Positions 23,981 to 33,305 are shown, counted from the stretch's first letter. The stretch: 64,000 bases of DNA from Roseovarius sp. (GCF_030373445.1 NZ_JAUCYU010000012.1:62001-126000); one strand, 5' to 3'. Numbers and translations are program-made. Notes: generated from the letters alone by a model not told the origin.

Positions 23981-25462
23981 CTATTCGGTGGATTGAGGCT
24001 CGTCCGCGCCGTCTTCGGTGGGCTGGGCGTCCTGGGTGGCGGCCTCCTGCGTCGTGGAGTCCTCGGTGACCGTTTCGGTCAGCGCGCCGTCGAGCCATTC
24101 GCCGCTGGCCTCCTCGCCGCTGGCATAGCGCATGGTGCCCTCGCCCTGGCGCTTGCCGCGCAGGAAGGTGCCTTCGTAGACATCGCCATTGGTGTAGGTG
24201 GCGACGCCCTGGCCGGAGATTTCGCCCTCCTGCCATTCGCCTTCGTAGGTGAAGCCGTCGGGCATGACGATCTTGCCCTGGCCGTGGCGCTGACCGTCGG
24301 CGAACTGGCCTTCGTAGACCGTGCCGTCGGGATAGGTGGCGGTGCCCTGACCGTGGCGCTGGCCGTCCTGCCATTCGCCCTCGTAGCGGTAGCCGTCGGC
24401 ATAGGTCATGACACCGGTGCCGTGGTTGCGGGCGTTCTCGAACTCGCCCTCGTAGACCAGCCCGTTGGGATAGGTCGCCTTGCCGGTGCCGTCGATCACG
24501 CCGCCGGTCCACTCGCCCTCGTAGGTCGAGCCGTCGGGATAGGTGATCTTGCCCATGCCGTTGGCGAGGTCGTCGCGGAACTCGCCCACGTAGACCGAGC
24601 CGTCGGGGTAGGTGACGGTCCCCTCGCCGGAGATCTTGCCGGCCACCCAGTTGCCCTCGTAGCGGTAGCCGTCGGTGCCGGTGAAGGTGCCCTGGCCGTG
24701 GCGGCGGTCTTCGGCGAATTCGCCTTCGTAGATATCGCCGTTGTTGTAGACCACGCGGCCCGTGCCCTCGCGCCGGCCGCGGACGAGGTCGCCCTCGTAG
24801 ATGTCGCCGTTGGGCTGGGTGAGCTTGCCCTTGCCGTCGATCTGGCCGTCTTTCCAGCGGCCCGCGTAGATCAGCCCGTCGGGCATCGAAAGCGTGCCTT
24901 CGCCCTCGCGCGCGCCGTTGACGACCTGGCCCTCGTAAACCGCGCCGTCAGGGTACGTGATCTTGGCCATGCCTTCCTTGACGCCGTCAACCCATTCGCC
25001 GTCGTAGACATAGCCGCCGGGGCTTTCCATCCGGCCGCGGCCGTGGTGCATGGCATTGCGGAACTCGCCATCATAGCGGACGCCGTTGGCATAGACCGCC
25101 ACGCCGCGCCCCGTGATCTTGCCGTCGAGCCATTCGCCCTCGTAGGTGCCCTCGTCGGCGAAGATGATCTTGCCCACGCCGTGGGGCTTGCCGCGCAGGA
25201 ACTGCCCCTCGTAGACCGAGCCGTTGGGGAAGCGCGCGGTGCCCTGACCGCGGATCTCGCCCTCGACCCATTCGCCGGAATATTCATAGCCGTTGGGGAG
25301 CGTATAGGTGCCGGTGCCGTGCTGGAGCCCGTCCTTGAACGTGCCCTCGTAGATGCCGCCATCCTCGTATTGCTTGGTCTGCACCTCGCCATCCTGCGCG
25401 AGGGCGGCGCCGGCGGTGCCGGCGGCTGCGAATACGAGTAATCTGGTCAGCGTTCTGCTCAT
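23981..25462 (-). CDS. Exported MORN-repeat protein
   Basis: 493 residues. A signal peptide (about 1-22, LLVFAAAGTAGAALA) is followed by 18 consecutive MORN repeats of exactly 23 residues plus a degenerate one. The unit is xxYEGEWxDGxxHGxGxxTYPDG, from GGIYEGTFKDGLQHG to YEGTFLRGKRQGEGTMRYASG. The last about 40 residues are acidic and Thr/Gln-rich (TEDSTTQEAATQDAQPTEDG), a disordered tail. MORN repeats form an elongated beta-hairpin rod that binds lipids or proteins. Export suggests action at the envelope or outside the cell. No enzyme domain is fused. The 18 uninterrupted repeats with no degenerate internal copies make repeat-number variation possible. Partner proteins are not evident nearby. 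Confidence 0.9.
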   Translation of the reverse strand: MSRTLTRLLVFAAAGTAGAALAQDGEVQTKQYEDGGIYEGTFKDGLQHGTGTYTLPNGYEYSGEWVEGEIRGQGTARFPNGSVYEGQFLRGKPHGVGKIIFADEGTYEGEWLDGKITGRGVAVYANGVRYDGEFRNAMHHGRGRMESPGGYVYDGEWVDGVKEGMAKITYPDGAVYEGQVVNGAREGEGTLSMPDGLIYAGRWKDGQIDGKGKLTQPNGDIYEGDLVRGRREGTGRVVYNNGDIYEGEFAEDRRHGQGTFTGTDGYRYEGNWVAGKISGEGTVTYPDGSVYVGEFRDDLANGMGKITYPDGSTYEGEWTGGVIDGTGKATYPNGLVYEGEFENARNHGTGVMTYADGYRYEGEWQDGQRHGQGTATYPDGTVYEGQFADGQRHGQGKIVMPDGFTYEGEWQEGEISGQGVATYTNGDVYEGTFLRGKRQGEGTMRYASGEEASGEWLDGALTETVTEDSTTQEAATQDAQPTEDGADEPQSTE

Positions 25463-25619
25463 GTCTGCCTCTGTTGCCCCGGCCTGCGCCCCTGCAGGTG
25501 GCCCAAATCTAGTGGACCGGGCTTATGGTGACAACGGGTTTTGGTCAAATCGCCTTTCCCTCGCGGTGTCATCTGCTAAATCAGGCGGGGACGACCGGCA
25601 AGGGAAGGGCCCGCGCATC

Positions 25620-27278
25620 ATGACCGACAGGTTTCGCCTGACACTGGCACAGCTCAATGCGACGGTAGGCGATCTGGCGGGCAATGCCGCGCTGGCGCGC
25701 GAGGCGTGGGAAGAGGGCCGCAAGGCCGGTGCGCAGATGGTTGCGCTGCCCGAGATGTTCATCACCGGCTACAACACGCAGGACCTGGTGATGAAGCCGG
25801 CCTTTCACCAGGCGGCGATTGCCGAGATCGAGAAGCTGGCCGCCGATTGCGCCGACGGCCCGGCGCTGGCCATCGGTGGCCCGGCGCTGGAAGGGGCGGG
25901 GCTCTACAACGCCTATTACATCCTGAAGGGCGGCGAGATCACCGCGCGGGTGCTTAAGCATCACCTGCCCAACGAGACGGTGTTCGACGAGGTGCGGATC
26001 TACGAGTCCGGCCCGGTCGGCGGGCCTTACGTGGTCGATGACGTGCGCATCGGCAGCCCGATCTGCGAGGACAGCTGGTACGAGGATGTCTCGGAGACGC
26101 TGGCCGAGACGGGGGCGGAGTTCCTGTTGGTGCCCAATGGCTCGCCCTATTACTGCGGCAAGCTGGATACCCGGATCAACCTGATGGTGTCGCGGGTGGT
26201 CGAGACCGGCTTGCCGCTGATCTACCTGAACCTTGTCGGCGCACAGGACGACCAGGTTTTCGACGGGGGGACCTTCGTGCTGAACCCCGGCGGCGAGCTG
26301 ATGGTGCAGATGCCGCTGATGGAGGAGGCGATCTCGCACGTCGATTTCGTGCGCACCGAGGAGGGCTGGCGCGCCGAGCCGGGAGAGCTGGCGCATATCC
26401 CCGAGGGGTTCGAGCAGGATTACCACGCGATGGTGCTGTCGCTGCGGGATTACCTTCGCAAGACCGGGTTCAGGAAGGTGCTGCTGGGCCTGTCGGGCGG
26501 GATCGACAGCGCGATCGTGGCGACCGTGGCGGTCGATGCGCTGGGCCCCGAGAACGTGCGCTGCGTGATGCTGCCGTCGGAATATACCTCGCAGGCCTCG
26601 CTGGACGATGCCAAGGCGGTGGCCGAGAACCTGGGCTGCCGGTATGATTTCGTGCCGATTTCCGAGGGGCGGGCGGCGATCACCAACACGCTGGCGCCGC
26701 TGTTCGAGGGGCTGGAGCCGGACGTGACCGAGGAGAACATCCAGTCGCGGCTGCGCGGCCTGCTGCTGATGGCGATGTCGAACAAGTTCGGGGAAATGCT
26801 GCTGACCACCGGCAACAAGTCGGAAGTGGCGGTGGGCTATGCCACGATCTACGGCGACATGGCAGGCGGGTACAACCCGATCAAGGACATGTACAAGACG
26901 CGGGTGTTCGACATCTGCCGCTGGCGCAATGCCAACCACCGGGCGTGGATGAAGGGGCCCGGGGGCGAGGTCATTCCGCAGAACATCATCCAGAAGCCGC
27001 CCTCGGCCGAGCTGCGCGAGGATCAGAAGGACAGCGATTCGCTGCCCGATTACCCGGTGCTGGACGGCATCCTGAAGATCCTCGTCGATCAGGACGGGTC
27101 GGTTTCCGATTGCGTGGCGGCCGGGTATGACCGCGCGGATGCGAAGAAGGTGGAGCACCTGCTTTACATCTCGGAATACAAGCGGTTCCAGTCGGCGCCC
27201 GGGACAAGATTGTCGAAGCGGGCGTTCTGGCTGGACCGGCGCTATCCAATCGTCAACCGCTGGCGCGACGGCAGCTAG
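25620..27278 (+). CDS. nadE: Glutamine-dependent NAD+ synthetase
   Basis: 552 residues, the usual two-domain length. The N-terminal nitrilase-type glutaminase domain has the Glu in LPEMFITGY (about 44), Lys in KHHLPNETVFDE (about 112) and Cys in IGSPICEDSWYEDV (about 148) as the catalytic triad. The C-terminal synthetase domain has the SGGIDSA ATP-pyrophosphatase loop (about 292-298), followed by TTGNKSEVAVGYATIYGDMAGGYNPIKDM. It converts deamido-NAD to NAD with glutamine. ATG 25620 follows GGGAAGGG; upstream in-frame codons run into non-coding sequence shared with the divergent MORN leader. nadD lies 23 kb away, so there is no NAD operon. Confidence 0.97.
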   Translation: MTDRFRLTLAQLNATVGDLAGNAALAREAWEEGRKAGAQMVALPEMFITGYNTQDLVMKPAFHQAAIAEIEKLAADCADGPALAIGGPALEGAGLYNAYYILKGGEITARVLKHHLPNETVFDEVRIYESGPVGGPYVVDDVRIGSPICEDSWYEDVSETLAETGAEFLLVPNGSPYYCGKLDTRINLMVSRVVETGLPLIYLNLVGAQDDQVFDGGTFVLNPGGELMVQMPLMEEAISHVDFVRTEEGWRAEPGELAHIPEGFEQDYHAMVLSLRDYLRKTGFRKVLLGLSGGIDSAIVATVAVDALGPENVRCVMLPSEYTSQASLDDAKAVAENLGCRYDFVPISEGRAAITNTLAPLFEGLEPDVTEENIQSRLRGLLLMAMSNKFGEMLLTTGNKSEVAVGYATIYGDMAGGYNPIKDMYKTRVFDICRWRNANHRAWMKGPGGEVIPQNIIQKPPSAELREDQKDSDSLPDYPVLDGILKILVDQDGSVSDCVAAGYDRADAKKVEHLLYISEYKRFQSAPGTRLSKRAFWLDRRYPIVNRWRDGS

Positions 27279-27296
27279 GCGGCCGGGCGTCAGGCG

Positions 27297-27488
27297 TCAG
27301 TTGTCGTCGTCGCCGCATTTGCCGTTCTTGCAGCCATCCTTTTCGTCGCCGGGATCGCGGCCTCCGCCACTGGCGCGGGCCTGCTGCGCGGTGATCGCGA
27401 CGGCCATGGCCGAGGCGGGCACACCCAGCAGGGTGCCGAGAATGACGTTGCGCCGAGAGACGAGGGACGTCCGTTCATCGAGTTTCAT
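27297..27488 (-). CDS. Small Tat-exported acidic peptide
   Basis: 63 residues, no family recognised. The N-terminus SRRNVILGTLLGVPASAMAVAI is a twin-arginine signal with an AxA-type site near QARASG, leaving a mature part of only about 24 residues. That part is Gly/Asp-rich with two Cys (GCKNGKC) and ends GDDDN. The gene is convergent with nadE (18 bp gap). It may bind a metal or be a small secreted factor; no data in the sequence decide this. Confidence 0.6.
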   Translation of the reverse strand: MKLDERTSLVSRRNVILGTLLGVPASAMAVAITAQQARASGGGRDPGDEKDGCKNGKCGDDDN

Positions 27489-27630
27489 CTGGTTATCCTC
27501 CCCTGAAGCGGATGCGCCAGAATACTCCAAAACGGGATTTCGGGCAAATTGGCGCTCCCGGACGGCGCGGTGAGGGCAGGTTTCGCGTGGTTTCGGGGGG
27601 CGGTTTGCCGGGCCTTGCCCGGACCGGCGC

Positions 27631-28026
27631 TCACTCCCACCACCTGTCGATCGTGGCGATATCGTCGTCGGACCAGCCGAAATGGTGGGCGAATTCGTGG
27701 ATGGTGACGTGGGCCACGAGGTCCTCGATCTCCACATCGCCCCGGTCGCGCCATTCGGCGAGGATGGGTTCGCGGAAGAGCCAGACACTGTCGGGGCCAA
27801 GCGGCTGGTGGATGACCGATTTCTCGGTCATCGGGATGCCGTCATAAAGGCCGGTCAGCTCCAGCGGGTCGGCCATGCCGAGATCGTCGAGCATCCAGCG
27901 TTCGGGCCAGTCGACGACGCGCAGCGCCACCTCCTTGGCAGCCGGCTGGAAGCCGTCGGGAAGGTCGGCGATGGCGGCGCGGGCCATCTCCTCGATCTGG
28001 GCAAGGCTGGGGTCGGGGCGTGACAT
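27631..28026 (-). CDS. Zincin-type metallopeptidase family protein (PF06262)
   Basis: 131 residues. HVTIHEFAHHFGWSDDDIATID near the C-terminus is the HExxHHFGxxD signature of the bacterial 'minimal zincin' family (DUF1025/PF06262), in which the two His and a downstream Asp bind zinc. LTGLYDGIPMTEKSV and VWLFREPILAEW are its other conserved segments. Such proteins are widespread, soluble and of unproven substrate. The gene ends about 140 bp before the small Tat-peptide gene and shares no obvious operon. Confidence 0.9.
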   Translation of the reverse strand: MSRPDPSLAQIEEMARAAIADLPDGFQPAAKEVALRVVDWPERWMLDDLGMADPLELTGLYDGIPMTEKSVIHQPLGPDSVWLFREPILAEWRDRGDVEIEDLVAHVTIHEFAHHFGWSDDDIATIDRWWE

Positions 28027-28157
28027 GCCCCTGATATGCGGGGTGGGGCACCGGAATGGAAGGGGCCTGTCGCGCGGGCGGGTGACAGGCGGGCCGGGCG
28101 CGCGTTAATTTGCTGGTGAGTGGGCGCTTTCGGGGCGCGGAAAAGATCGTTTGAGGC

Positions 28158-29492
28158 ATGCTGGGACTGTTCGCCAACCGCACCTATGCCGCGCTGTTTT
28201 CGGCGCAGGTCATTGCGCTTCTGGGCACCGGGCTGATGACCGTGGCGCTGGGGTTGCTGGCCTATGACCTGGCCGGGGCGGATGCGGGCGTGGTCCTGGG
28301 GCTCGCGCTGACGATCAAGATGGTGTGCTATGTCGTGCTGTCGCCGGTGGCGCAGGCGGTGGCGCAGAAGCTGCCGCGCAAACCGGTGCTGGTGGGGGCC
28401 GATCTTGTGCGGGTCGGGGTGGCGCTGTGCCTGCCCTTCGTGAGCGAGGTGTGGCAGATCTACGGTCTGATCTTCGTGCTGCAATCGGCCTCGGCCACGT
28501 TCACGCCGGCGTATCAGGCCACGTTGCCGGATTTGTTGCCGGACGAGGGCGATTATACGCGGGCGCTGTCGCTGTCGCGGCTGGCCTATGATCTCGAGAA
28601 CCTGACGAGCCCGGCGCTCGCGGCGCTGTTGCTGACGGTGACGGGGTATTCCGCGCTATTTGCCGGGACGGCGGTGGGGTTTGCGGGGTCGGCGGTTTTG
28701 ATCGGGATGGCGGCGGTGCCGGCGCTTGACCCCGCCTCAGGCGCCCGGCCGTTTCGCGAGCGGCTGACGCGGGGGGCAAGGATTTACCTCGCGACGCCAC
28801 GGTTGCGGGGGTTGCTGGCGCTGAACCTTGCGGCCTGTTCTGCGGGGGCGTTCGTGCTGGTCAACACGGTTGTGCTGGTGCGCGGACAGATGGGCGGGCG
28901 CGAGTCGGACCTTGCCATTGCGATGGCGGCCTTCGGGGCGGGCTCGATGGCGGCGGCGCTGATGCTGCCGCGGCTGCTGGAGCAGGGGAATGACCGGCGG
29001 GTGATGATCTCGGGGGCGACCGGGGCGGCGGCGTTGTGCGTGGGTCTTGGCGCTTGGATCGCGATGGCCGGGTTGCCGGGCTGGGGGGTGTTTCTGGCGC
29101 TCTGGGCGGTGATCGGGTTCTGTTACGCGTCGATCCTGACGCCCTCGGGGCGGCTGCTGCGCAGTTCGGCCCATGCGGAGGACCGGCCGGCGGTCTTTGC
29201 CGCGCAGTTCGCGCTGAGCCATGCCGGGTGGCTGGTGACCTATCCGCTGGCGGGCTGGGCCGGCAAGGCCCTGGGCATGGGGGCGGCGCTGGCGCTTCTG
29301 GGCGGGCTGGCGTTGCTGGGCGTGGTGGCGGCGCGGCTGGTGTGGCCGGCGGGGCTGGGCCGGGTGGTGGAGCACGAGCATCCAAACCTGCCGCCGGATC
29401 ATCCGCATTTGCGGGCGCATCAGGGCAGGCGGCGGCACAAGCATGTTTTCGTCATCGATGACGAGCATCGGGCGTGGCCGACGCAGGGGTGA
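28158..29492 (+). CDS. MFS transporter
   Basis: 444 residues with about 12 hydrophobic helices between residues 10 and 405. YDLAGADAGVVLGLALTIKMVCYVVLSPVAQAVAQKLPRKPVLVGADLVRV covers helices 2-4 and the A-like loop (RKPVLVGADLVR). The 40-residue tail is unusual: after the last helix it reads EHEHPNLPPDHPHLRAHQGRRRHKHVF, very rich in His, and ends in the frame just before gltX, whose start lies 60 bp after the tail's end. A His-rich cytosolic end could bind metal ions, as in some metal exporters. Substrate is unknown. Confidence 0.88.
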   Translation: MLGLFANRTYAALFSAQVIALLGTGLMTVALGLLAYDLAGADAGVVLGLALTIKMVCYVVLSPVAQAVAQKLPRKPVLVGADLVRVGVALCLPFVSEVWQIYGLIFVLQSASATFTPAYQATLPDLLPDEGDYTRALSLSRLAYDLENLTSPALAALLLTVTGYSALFAGTAVGFAGSAVLIGMAAVPALDPASGARPFRERLTRGARIYLATPRLRGLLALNLAACSAGAFVLVNTVVLVRGQMGGRESDLAIAMAAFGAGSMAAALMLPRLLEQGNDRRVMISGATGAAALCVGLGAWIAMAGLPGWGVFLALWAVIGFCYASILTPSGRLLRSSAHAEDRPAVFAAQFALSHAGWLVTYPLAGWAGKALGMGAALALLGGLALLGVVAARLVWPAGLGRVVEHEHPNLPPDHPHLRAHQGRRRHKHVFVIDDEHRAWPTQG

Positions 29493-29551
29493 ACTGGACA
29501 AAGCGCGCGACCTGTGACATTGCCCGCTGCGACCATCCGGAGCATGACCCA

Positions 29552-30877
29552 ATGACCACCACCCGTTTCGCCCCGTCGCCCACCGGTTACATCCACGTGG
29601 GCAACCTGCGCACCGCGCTGATGAATTTCCTGATCGCGCGCAAGGCCGGGGGCACCTTCATCCTGCGGATCGACGACACCGACCCGGAGCGGTCGAAGGA
29701 AGAATATGTCGACGCCATCAAGGAAGACCTCGAATGGCTGGGCCTGACATGGGACCGGGTCGAGCGCCAGTCGGAGCGGCTGGACCGTTACGCCGAAGCC
29801 GCCGACCGGCTGCGCGAGATGGGCCGGTTCTACGAGGCGTTCGAGACGCCGACCGAGCTGGACCTGAAGCGGAAGAAGCAGCTCAACATGGGGCGGCCGC
29901 CGGTCTATGACCGGGCGGCGCTGTCGCTGTCGGACGAGGAGAAGGACAGGCTGCGGGCCGAGCGGGGCGATGGCGTGTGGCGGTTCAAGCTGGATCACGA
30001 GCGGATCGAGTGGGAGGACGGTATCCTCGGCCCGGTGTCGATCGACGCGGCCAGCGTGTCGGACCCGGTGCTGATCCGGGGCGACGGGCAGGTTCTGTAT
30101 ACCATGGCCTCGGTCGTCGATGACACCGAGATGGGTGTGACCCATGTCGTGCGCGGGTCGGACCACGTGACCAACACGGCGACGCAGATCCAGATCATCG
30201 AGGCGCTGGGCGGCAACGTGCCGTCGTTCGCGCACCACTCGCTGTTGACCGGGCCGATGGGCGAGTCGCTGTCGAAGCGGCTGGGCACGCTGAGCCTGCG
30301 CGACCTGCGGGCGCAGGGGGTGGAGCCGATGGCGCTTTTGTCGCTGATGGCGCGGCTGGGCTCGGCGGATCCGGTTGAGCTTCGCGGTAGCGTGGACGAG
30401 CTGGTCGAGGGGTTCGACATCTCGCGTTTCGGGGCGGCGCCGACGAAATTCGATGCCAATGACCTGTTCCCGCTGAGTGCACGGATCCTGCACAATCGGC
30501 CGTTTTCGGACGTGAAGGCCGAGATCGCCGCGCTGGGGGTGCCGGACGACCAGGCCGAGCGGTTCTGGGAGGTCACGCGCGAGAATGTCTCGACGATCAA
30601 GGATCTGGGCCCGTGGTGGGTGATGTTCCGCGACGGGGCCGAGCCCGATATCGCCGAGGAGGACCGGGAGTTCGTGGCCGAGGCGATGGCGCTGCTTCCG
30701 GAAGGGCCGCATGACGGCGAGACCTGGGGCAAGTGGACGGCCGAGGTGAAGGAGAAGACCGGGCGCAAGGGCAAGGGGCTGTTCATGCCGCTGCGCAAGG
30801 CGCTGACCGGTCAGAGCCACGGGCCGGACATGAGCCAGGTTCTGCCGCTGCTTCAGACGATCAAGGCGAAGCGCTAG
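29552..30877 (+). CDS. gltX: Glutamyl-tRNA synthetase
   Basis: 441 residues, class I synthetase. RFAPSPTGYIHVGNLRTAL carries the HIGH-type motif (His15-Val-Gly-Asn18). RIDDTDPERSKEEYVDAIKEDLEWLGL binds glutamate/ATP. The KMSKS-like loop is SLSKR (residues 239-243) within GPMGESLSKRLG. The helical anticodon-binding domain follows. The 441-residue size and sequence style resemble the second gltX paralogue common in Alphaproteobacteria, which may be used for Glu-tRNA(Gln) as well. ATG 29552 was chosen because the protein then begins at the usual MTTTRFAPSPTG; an upstream in-frame start at 29474 lies inside the transporter gene. The 3' end overlaps the convergent DUF2254 gene by 17 bp. Confidence 0.95.
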   Translation: MTTTRFAPSPTGYIHVGNLRTALMNFLIARKAGGTFILRIDDTDPERSKEEYVDAIKEDLEWLGLTWDRVERQSERLDRYAEAADRLREMGRFYEAFETPTELDLKRKKQLNMGRPPVYDRAALSLSDEEKDRLRAERGDGVWRFKLDHERIEWEDGILGPVSIDAASVSDPVLIRGDGQVLYTMASVVDDTEMGVTHVVRGSDHVTNTATQIQIIEALGGNVPSFAHHSLLTGPMGESLSKRLGTLSLRDLRAQGVEPMALLSLMARLGSADPVELRGSVDELVEGFDISRFGAAPTKFDANDLFPLSARILHNRPFSDVKAEIAALGVPDDQAERFWEVTRENVSTIKDLGPWWVMFRDGAEPDIAEEDREFVAEAMALLPEGPHDGETWGKWTAEVKEKTGRKGKGLFMPLRKALTGQSHGPDMSQVLPLLQTIKAKR

Positions 30878-32141
30878 CGCCGAAGGCGTCGTCGTAGGTT
30901 TCCCTGATCCGTTCGCGTTCCCATTCGATGGCCAGCGCGGCCTGTCCGTAGTCGAACGTATGCTTTGCCCAGTCGCGGGCGGCCCGGGCCATGCGGTCGT
31001 TGCCGGCATCCTGAAGGGCGTCGAGCGCGTGAAGCACGCGGCGCTGGACCTCGAGATGCCCGGCGCCGTCACGGGCGACCCCGGCGAAGGCGAACTCGAC
31101 AAGGCTTTCGGGCGAAACCTCGGTGACGAAGATGCGGGAATAGGCCGGCGTGGCGTCGTTGCGCGGCGTGGTGGCCCATTCCCAGAGCAGGCGCTCCTGC
31201 CGTCCGACCACGTCGATGGCGGTGCCGGGGTCGTTGATGCCGGGTGACAGCGCGCGCGAGGCGACCTCGGACAGGACCAGCAGGCCATAGGTGGCGTCCT
31301 GTTCGAAGGTGCGGAACTCGCCGATGGTCAGCCCACCCTGCACCTGTTCGATCCTGGGCTCGTCGAGCCCTGCCACGTGGCCCACGGTCTGCCCCTTGAG
31401 CACGAAGGTGCCGGGCGGGGTGGTGAACCAGACGCGGGCGGCTTCGCCCGGCAGGCAATCGTCGATATGGGGCAGGTTGACGACCTGGATGTAACCCGAT
31501 CGGGGCGCGGGAAGCGGCTTGGCGTCGGGCGGGATCACCGTGTCGCTGGTCAGCGGTGTCGCGGTCAGGGCCGGGCTTTGCCGCGTGGTCATCAGGCTGA
31601 CGCGCGCTTCCTCGTCGGTCTTGCGCAGGGTGGCATCCATGCTGCCGAGATCGCTGAGGCGGTCGATCCAGCGCAGCATGGCGAGGATCACCAGCACCAC
31701 CACCAGCACGGTCATCCCCATGAGGATCACCGCCGAGCCCTCGGCATGCAGACCGGCCTGCACGAGGATGATGGAACTCAGCGAATAGACGAAGGCGCCG
31801 ATGAAGGTGGCGAGCGCCGTGTGAGTGACGGTGTCGTTGAGCAGGATGCGGTGGGCGCGGGGCGTGGCCTGGGCCGCGGCGGCGTGGTGGGCGGTGACCA
31901 TCACGTTGAGGGAGAAGGTGCTGACCGCCAGCATGCCCGAGGCGAGGATCTTCAGCACGGGCATCACCGCGCCGGTGCCGAACCGCTGGCGCAGGGCTTC
32001 GGGCAGGATGGTCTCGAACGCCATCGCCAGCCCCGAGGCCAGCAGCGCCAGCACCGAGATCAGCGCCACCCGGATCCAGAGGCTGCGGACGAAGCGGAGG
32101 ATCTTGAGCGCGGTCCCCGAGACGATCGCCGATCTTTTCAT
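30861..32141 (-). CDS. DUF2254 membrane protein
   Basis: 426 residues. Four hydrophobic helices lie in the first half (about 22-45, 62-82, 105-130, 140-160). SGMLAVSTFSLNVMVTAHHAAAAQATPRAHRILLNDTVTH is the DUF2254 signature. The second half is soluble, with GYIQVVNLPHIDDCLPGEAARVWFTTPPGTFVLKGQTVG and ASRALSPGINDPGTAIDVVGRQ. The function of the family is unknown; a channel or sensor role has been guessed from its topology. It overlaps the gltX end by 17 bp on the opposite strand. Confidence 0.88.
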   Translation of the reverse strand: MKRSAIVSGTALKILRFVRSLWIRVALISVLALLASGLAMAFETILPEALRQRFGTGAVMPVLKILASGMLAVSTFSLNVMVTAHHAAAAQATPRAHRILLNDTVTHTALATFIGAFVYSLSSIILVQAGLHAEGSAVILMGMTVLVVVLVILAMLRWIDRLSDLGSMDATLRKTDEEARVSLMTTRQSPALTATPLTSDTVIPPDAKPLPAPRSGYIQVVNLPHIDDCLPGEAARVWFTTPPGTFVLKGQTVGHVAGLDEPRIEQVQGGLTIGEFRTFEQDATYGLLVLSEVASRALSPGINDPGTAIDVVGRQERLLWEWATTPRNDATPAYSRIFVTEVSPESLVEFAFAGVARDGAGHLEVQRRVLHALDALQDAGNDRMARAARDWAKHTFDYGQAALAIEWERERIRETYDDAFGASASP

Positions 32142-32177
32142 GAAGGTTTCCTTTTTCCGTCTTCGCAGCCTAGGCGC

Positions 32178-32792
32178 CTAGCGGGTCAAAAGGCGAACCT
32201 TTCTTTCGGCCAGCATGTCATCGACAAGGGCGCGCTCGTGCTCGTTGAGCGTGCGGTGGCGGGGGTAGACCGGATCGGCCCGGTCGTTGAGCACCGGGGC
32301 GTCCCATCCATCCGTCGTGTCGAAGAACCGCTGCACCCCCTGTTCGCCGAATTCGCGCAGGTAGCCCTGCACGACCACATCCAGATAACTCAGCAGCACC
32401 GGGCAGGTTTCATCCGGCGCGCCGTGCTTGCCCTCGGGGATGGTGTAGACGGCGATCTCGGGGCGGTGGGCGAGGCTGTGGGTGATCTGCCCGTGTGCAG
32501 CGATGCGGTCATAGGCGCCCTCGCGCTCGTCGAGCGCGGCCCAGTCGGCGGCGGGGACCGGGGCGATCAGCCCGTCGATCTCGGCCACGGGGTCGGGGAT
32601 GACGGTGAGATAGGCGACCGGGCGGATGACGGTGTGCCGCCAAGCCCGCCGCCAACCCTTCAGGCGGGCCAGCTCGGCGTTCCGGAAATGATGGGTGTCG
32701 CGGTTCACGAGGCTGCCGTAGCCGAAGAAATACGCCTCGGGCAGGTCGGGGGCAGAAGTTGTATCTGCCGTGTATGTTTTGATCTGTGTCAT
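32178..32792 (-). CDS. Gamma-glutamylcyclotransferase-like protein
   Basis: 204 residues. AYFFGYGSLVNRDTHH is the YGSL substrate loop of the AIG2/GGCT fold, and the Glu in ALDEREGAYDR is the catalytic residue. ARLKGWRRAWRHTVIRP is the conserved third segment. It probably cleaves a gamma-glutamyl derivative to 5-oxoproline. ATG 32792 gives the family-typical N-terminus. It is divergent from the Rrf2 regulator, with a 60-bp gap that must hold both promoters, so regulation by it is plausible. Confidence 0.85.
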   Translation of the reverse strand: MTQIKTYTADTTSAPDLPEAYFFGYGSLVNRDTHHFRNAELARLKGWRRAWRHTVIRPVAYLTVIPDPVAEIDGLIAPVPAADWAALDEREGAYDRIAAHGQITHSLAHRPEIAVYTIPEGKHGAPDETCPVLLSYLDVVVQGYLREFGEQGVQRFFDTTDGWDAPVLNDRADPVYPRHRTLNEHERALVDDMLAERKVRLLTR

Positions 32793-32852
32793 GGTACGCC
32801 TCTTTATCTGCCTGCAATGTTCCCGGACATCAAGCCGGGGAGGGCATCGGGC

Positions 32853-33305
32853 ATGCGTGTCACGAAACGAACCAACATCGCGTTCCGCGTTCTCATGTTC
32901 TGCGGTGTCCATGCCGGCCGGCTGGTGACCAAGGCGGAGATCGCCGAGCGCTGCAACACCTCCGAAAGCCACCTGGCACAGGTGATCAACCGGCTGGCGC
33001 AGCTGGGTTACCTGCACACGCAGCGCGGCCGGGCCGGGGGCATCACGCTGGCGCGGCCAATGGGCGAGATCGAGGTGGGCGGGGTGTTCCGCGACCTCGA
33101 GGCGCAGGCGCCGCTGGTGGAATGCTTTGCCGATATCGACAACACCTGCCCACTTGTCGAGGCGTGCCGCCTGCGCGAGGCGATGGCCGATGCGGCGGAG
33201 GCGTTCTATGCCCATCTCGACCGGTTGACGCTGGATGACCTGATCTGCGAGAACGTGGCGCTGGCCGATATCCTGCGCCCGCTCCCCTGCGCGAAGCGGG
33301 CTTGA
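32853..33305 (+). CDS. Rrf2 family regulator, NsrR/RirA-type FeS sensor
   Basis: 150 residues. Winged HTH at residues 1-65: KRTNIAFRVLMFCGVHAGRLVTKAEIAERCNTSESHLAQVINRLAQLGYLHTQRGRAGGITLARP. Three Cys in ECFADIDNTCPLVEACRL (spacing C-x7-C-x5-C) are the usual cluster ligands. GVFRDLEAQAPLVECF and LTLDDLICENVAL resemble NsrR, the nitric-oxide-responsive repressor, though RirA-like iron sensors have comparable spacing. GGGGAGG lies 9 nt before ATG 32853. The next feature downstream is the glycine riboswitch of gcvT; a regulatory connection is not evident. Confidence 0.88.
   Translation: MRVTKRTNIAFRVLMFCGVHAGRLVTKAEIAERCNTSESHLAQVINRLAQLGYLHTQRGRAGGITLARPMGEIEVGGVFRDLEAQAPLVECFADIDNTCPLVEACRLREAMADAAEAFYAHLDRLTLDDLICENVALADILRPLPCAKRA

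Noticed and set aside
23981..25462. CRISPR array or other direct-repeat array at DNA level
   Set aside because: The 69-bp periodicity is explained by coding MORN repeats with variable codons and no spacers.
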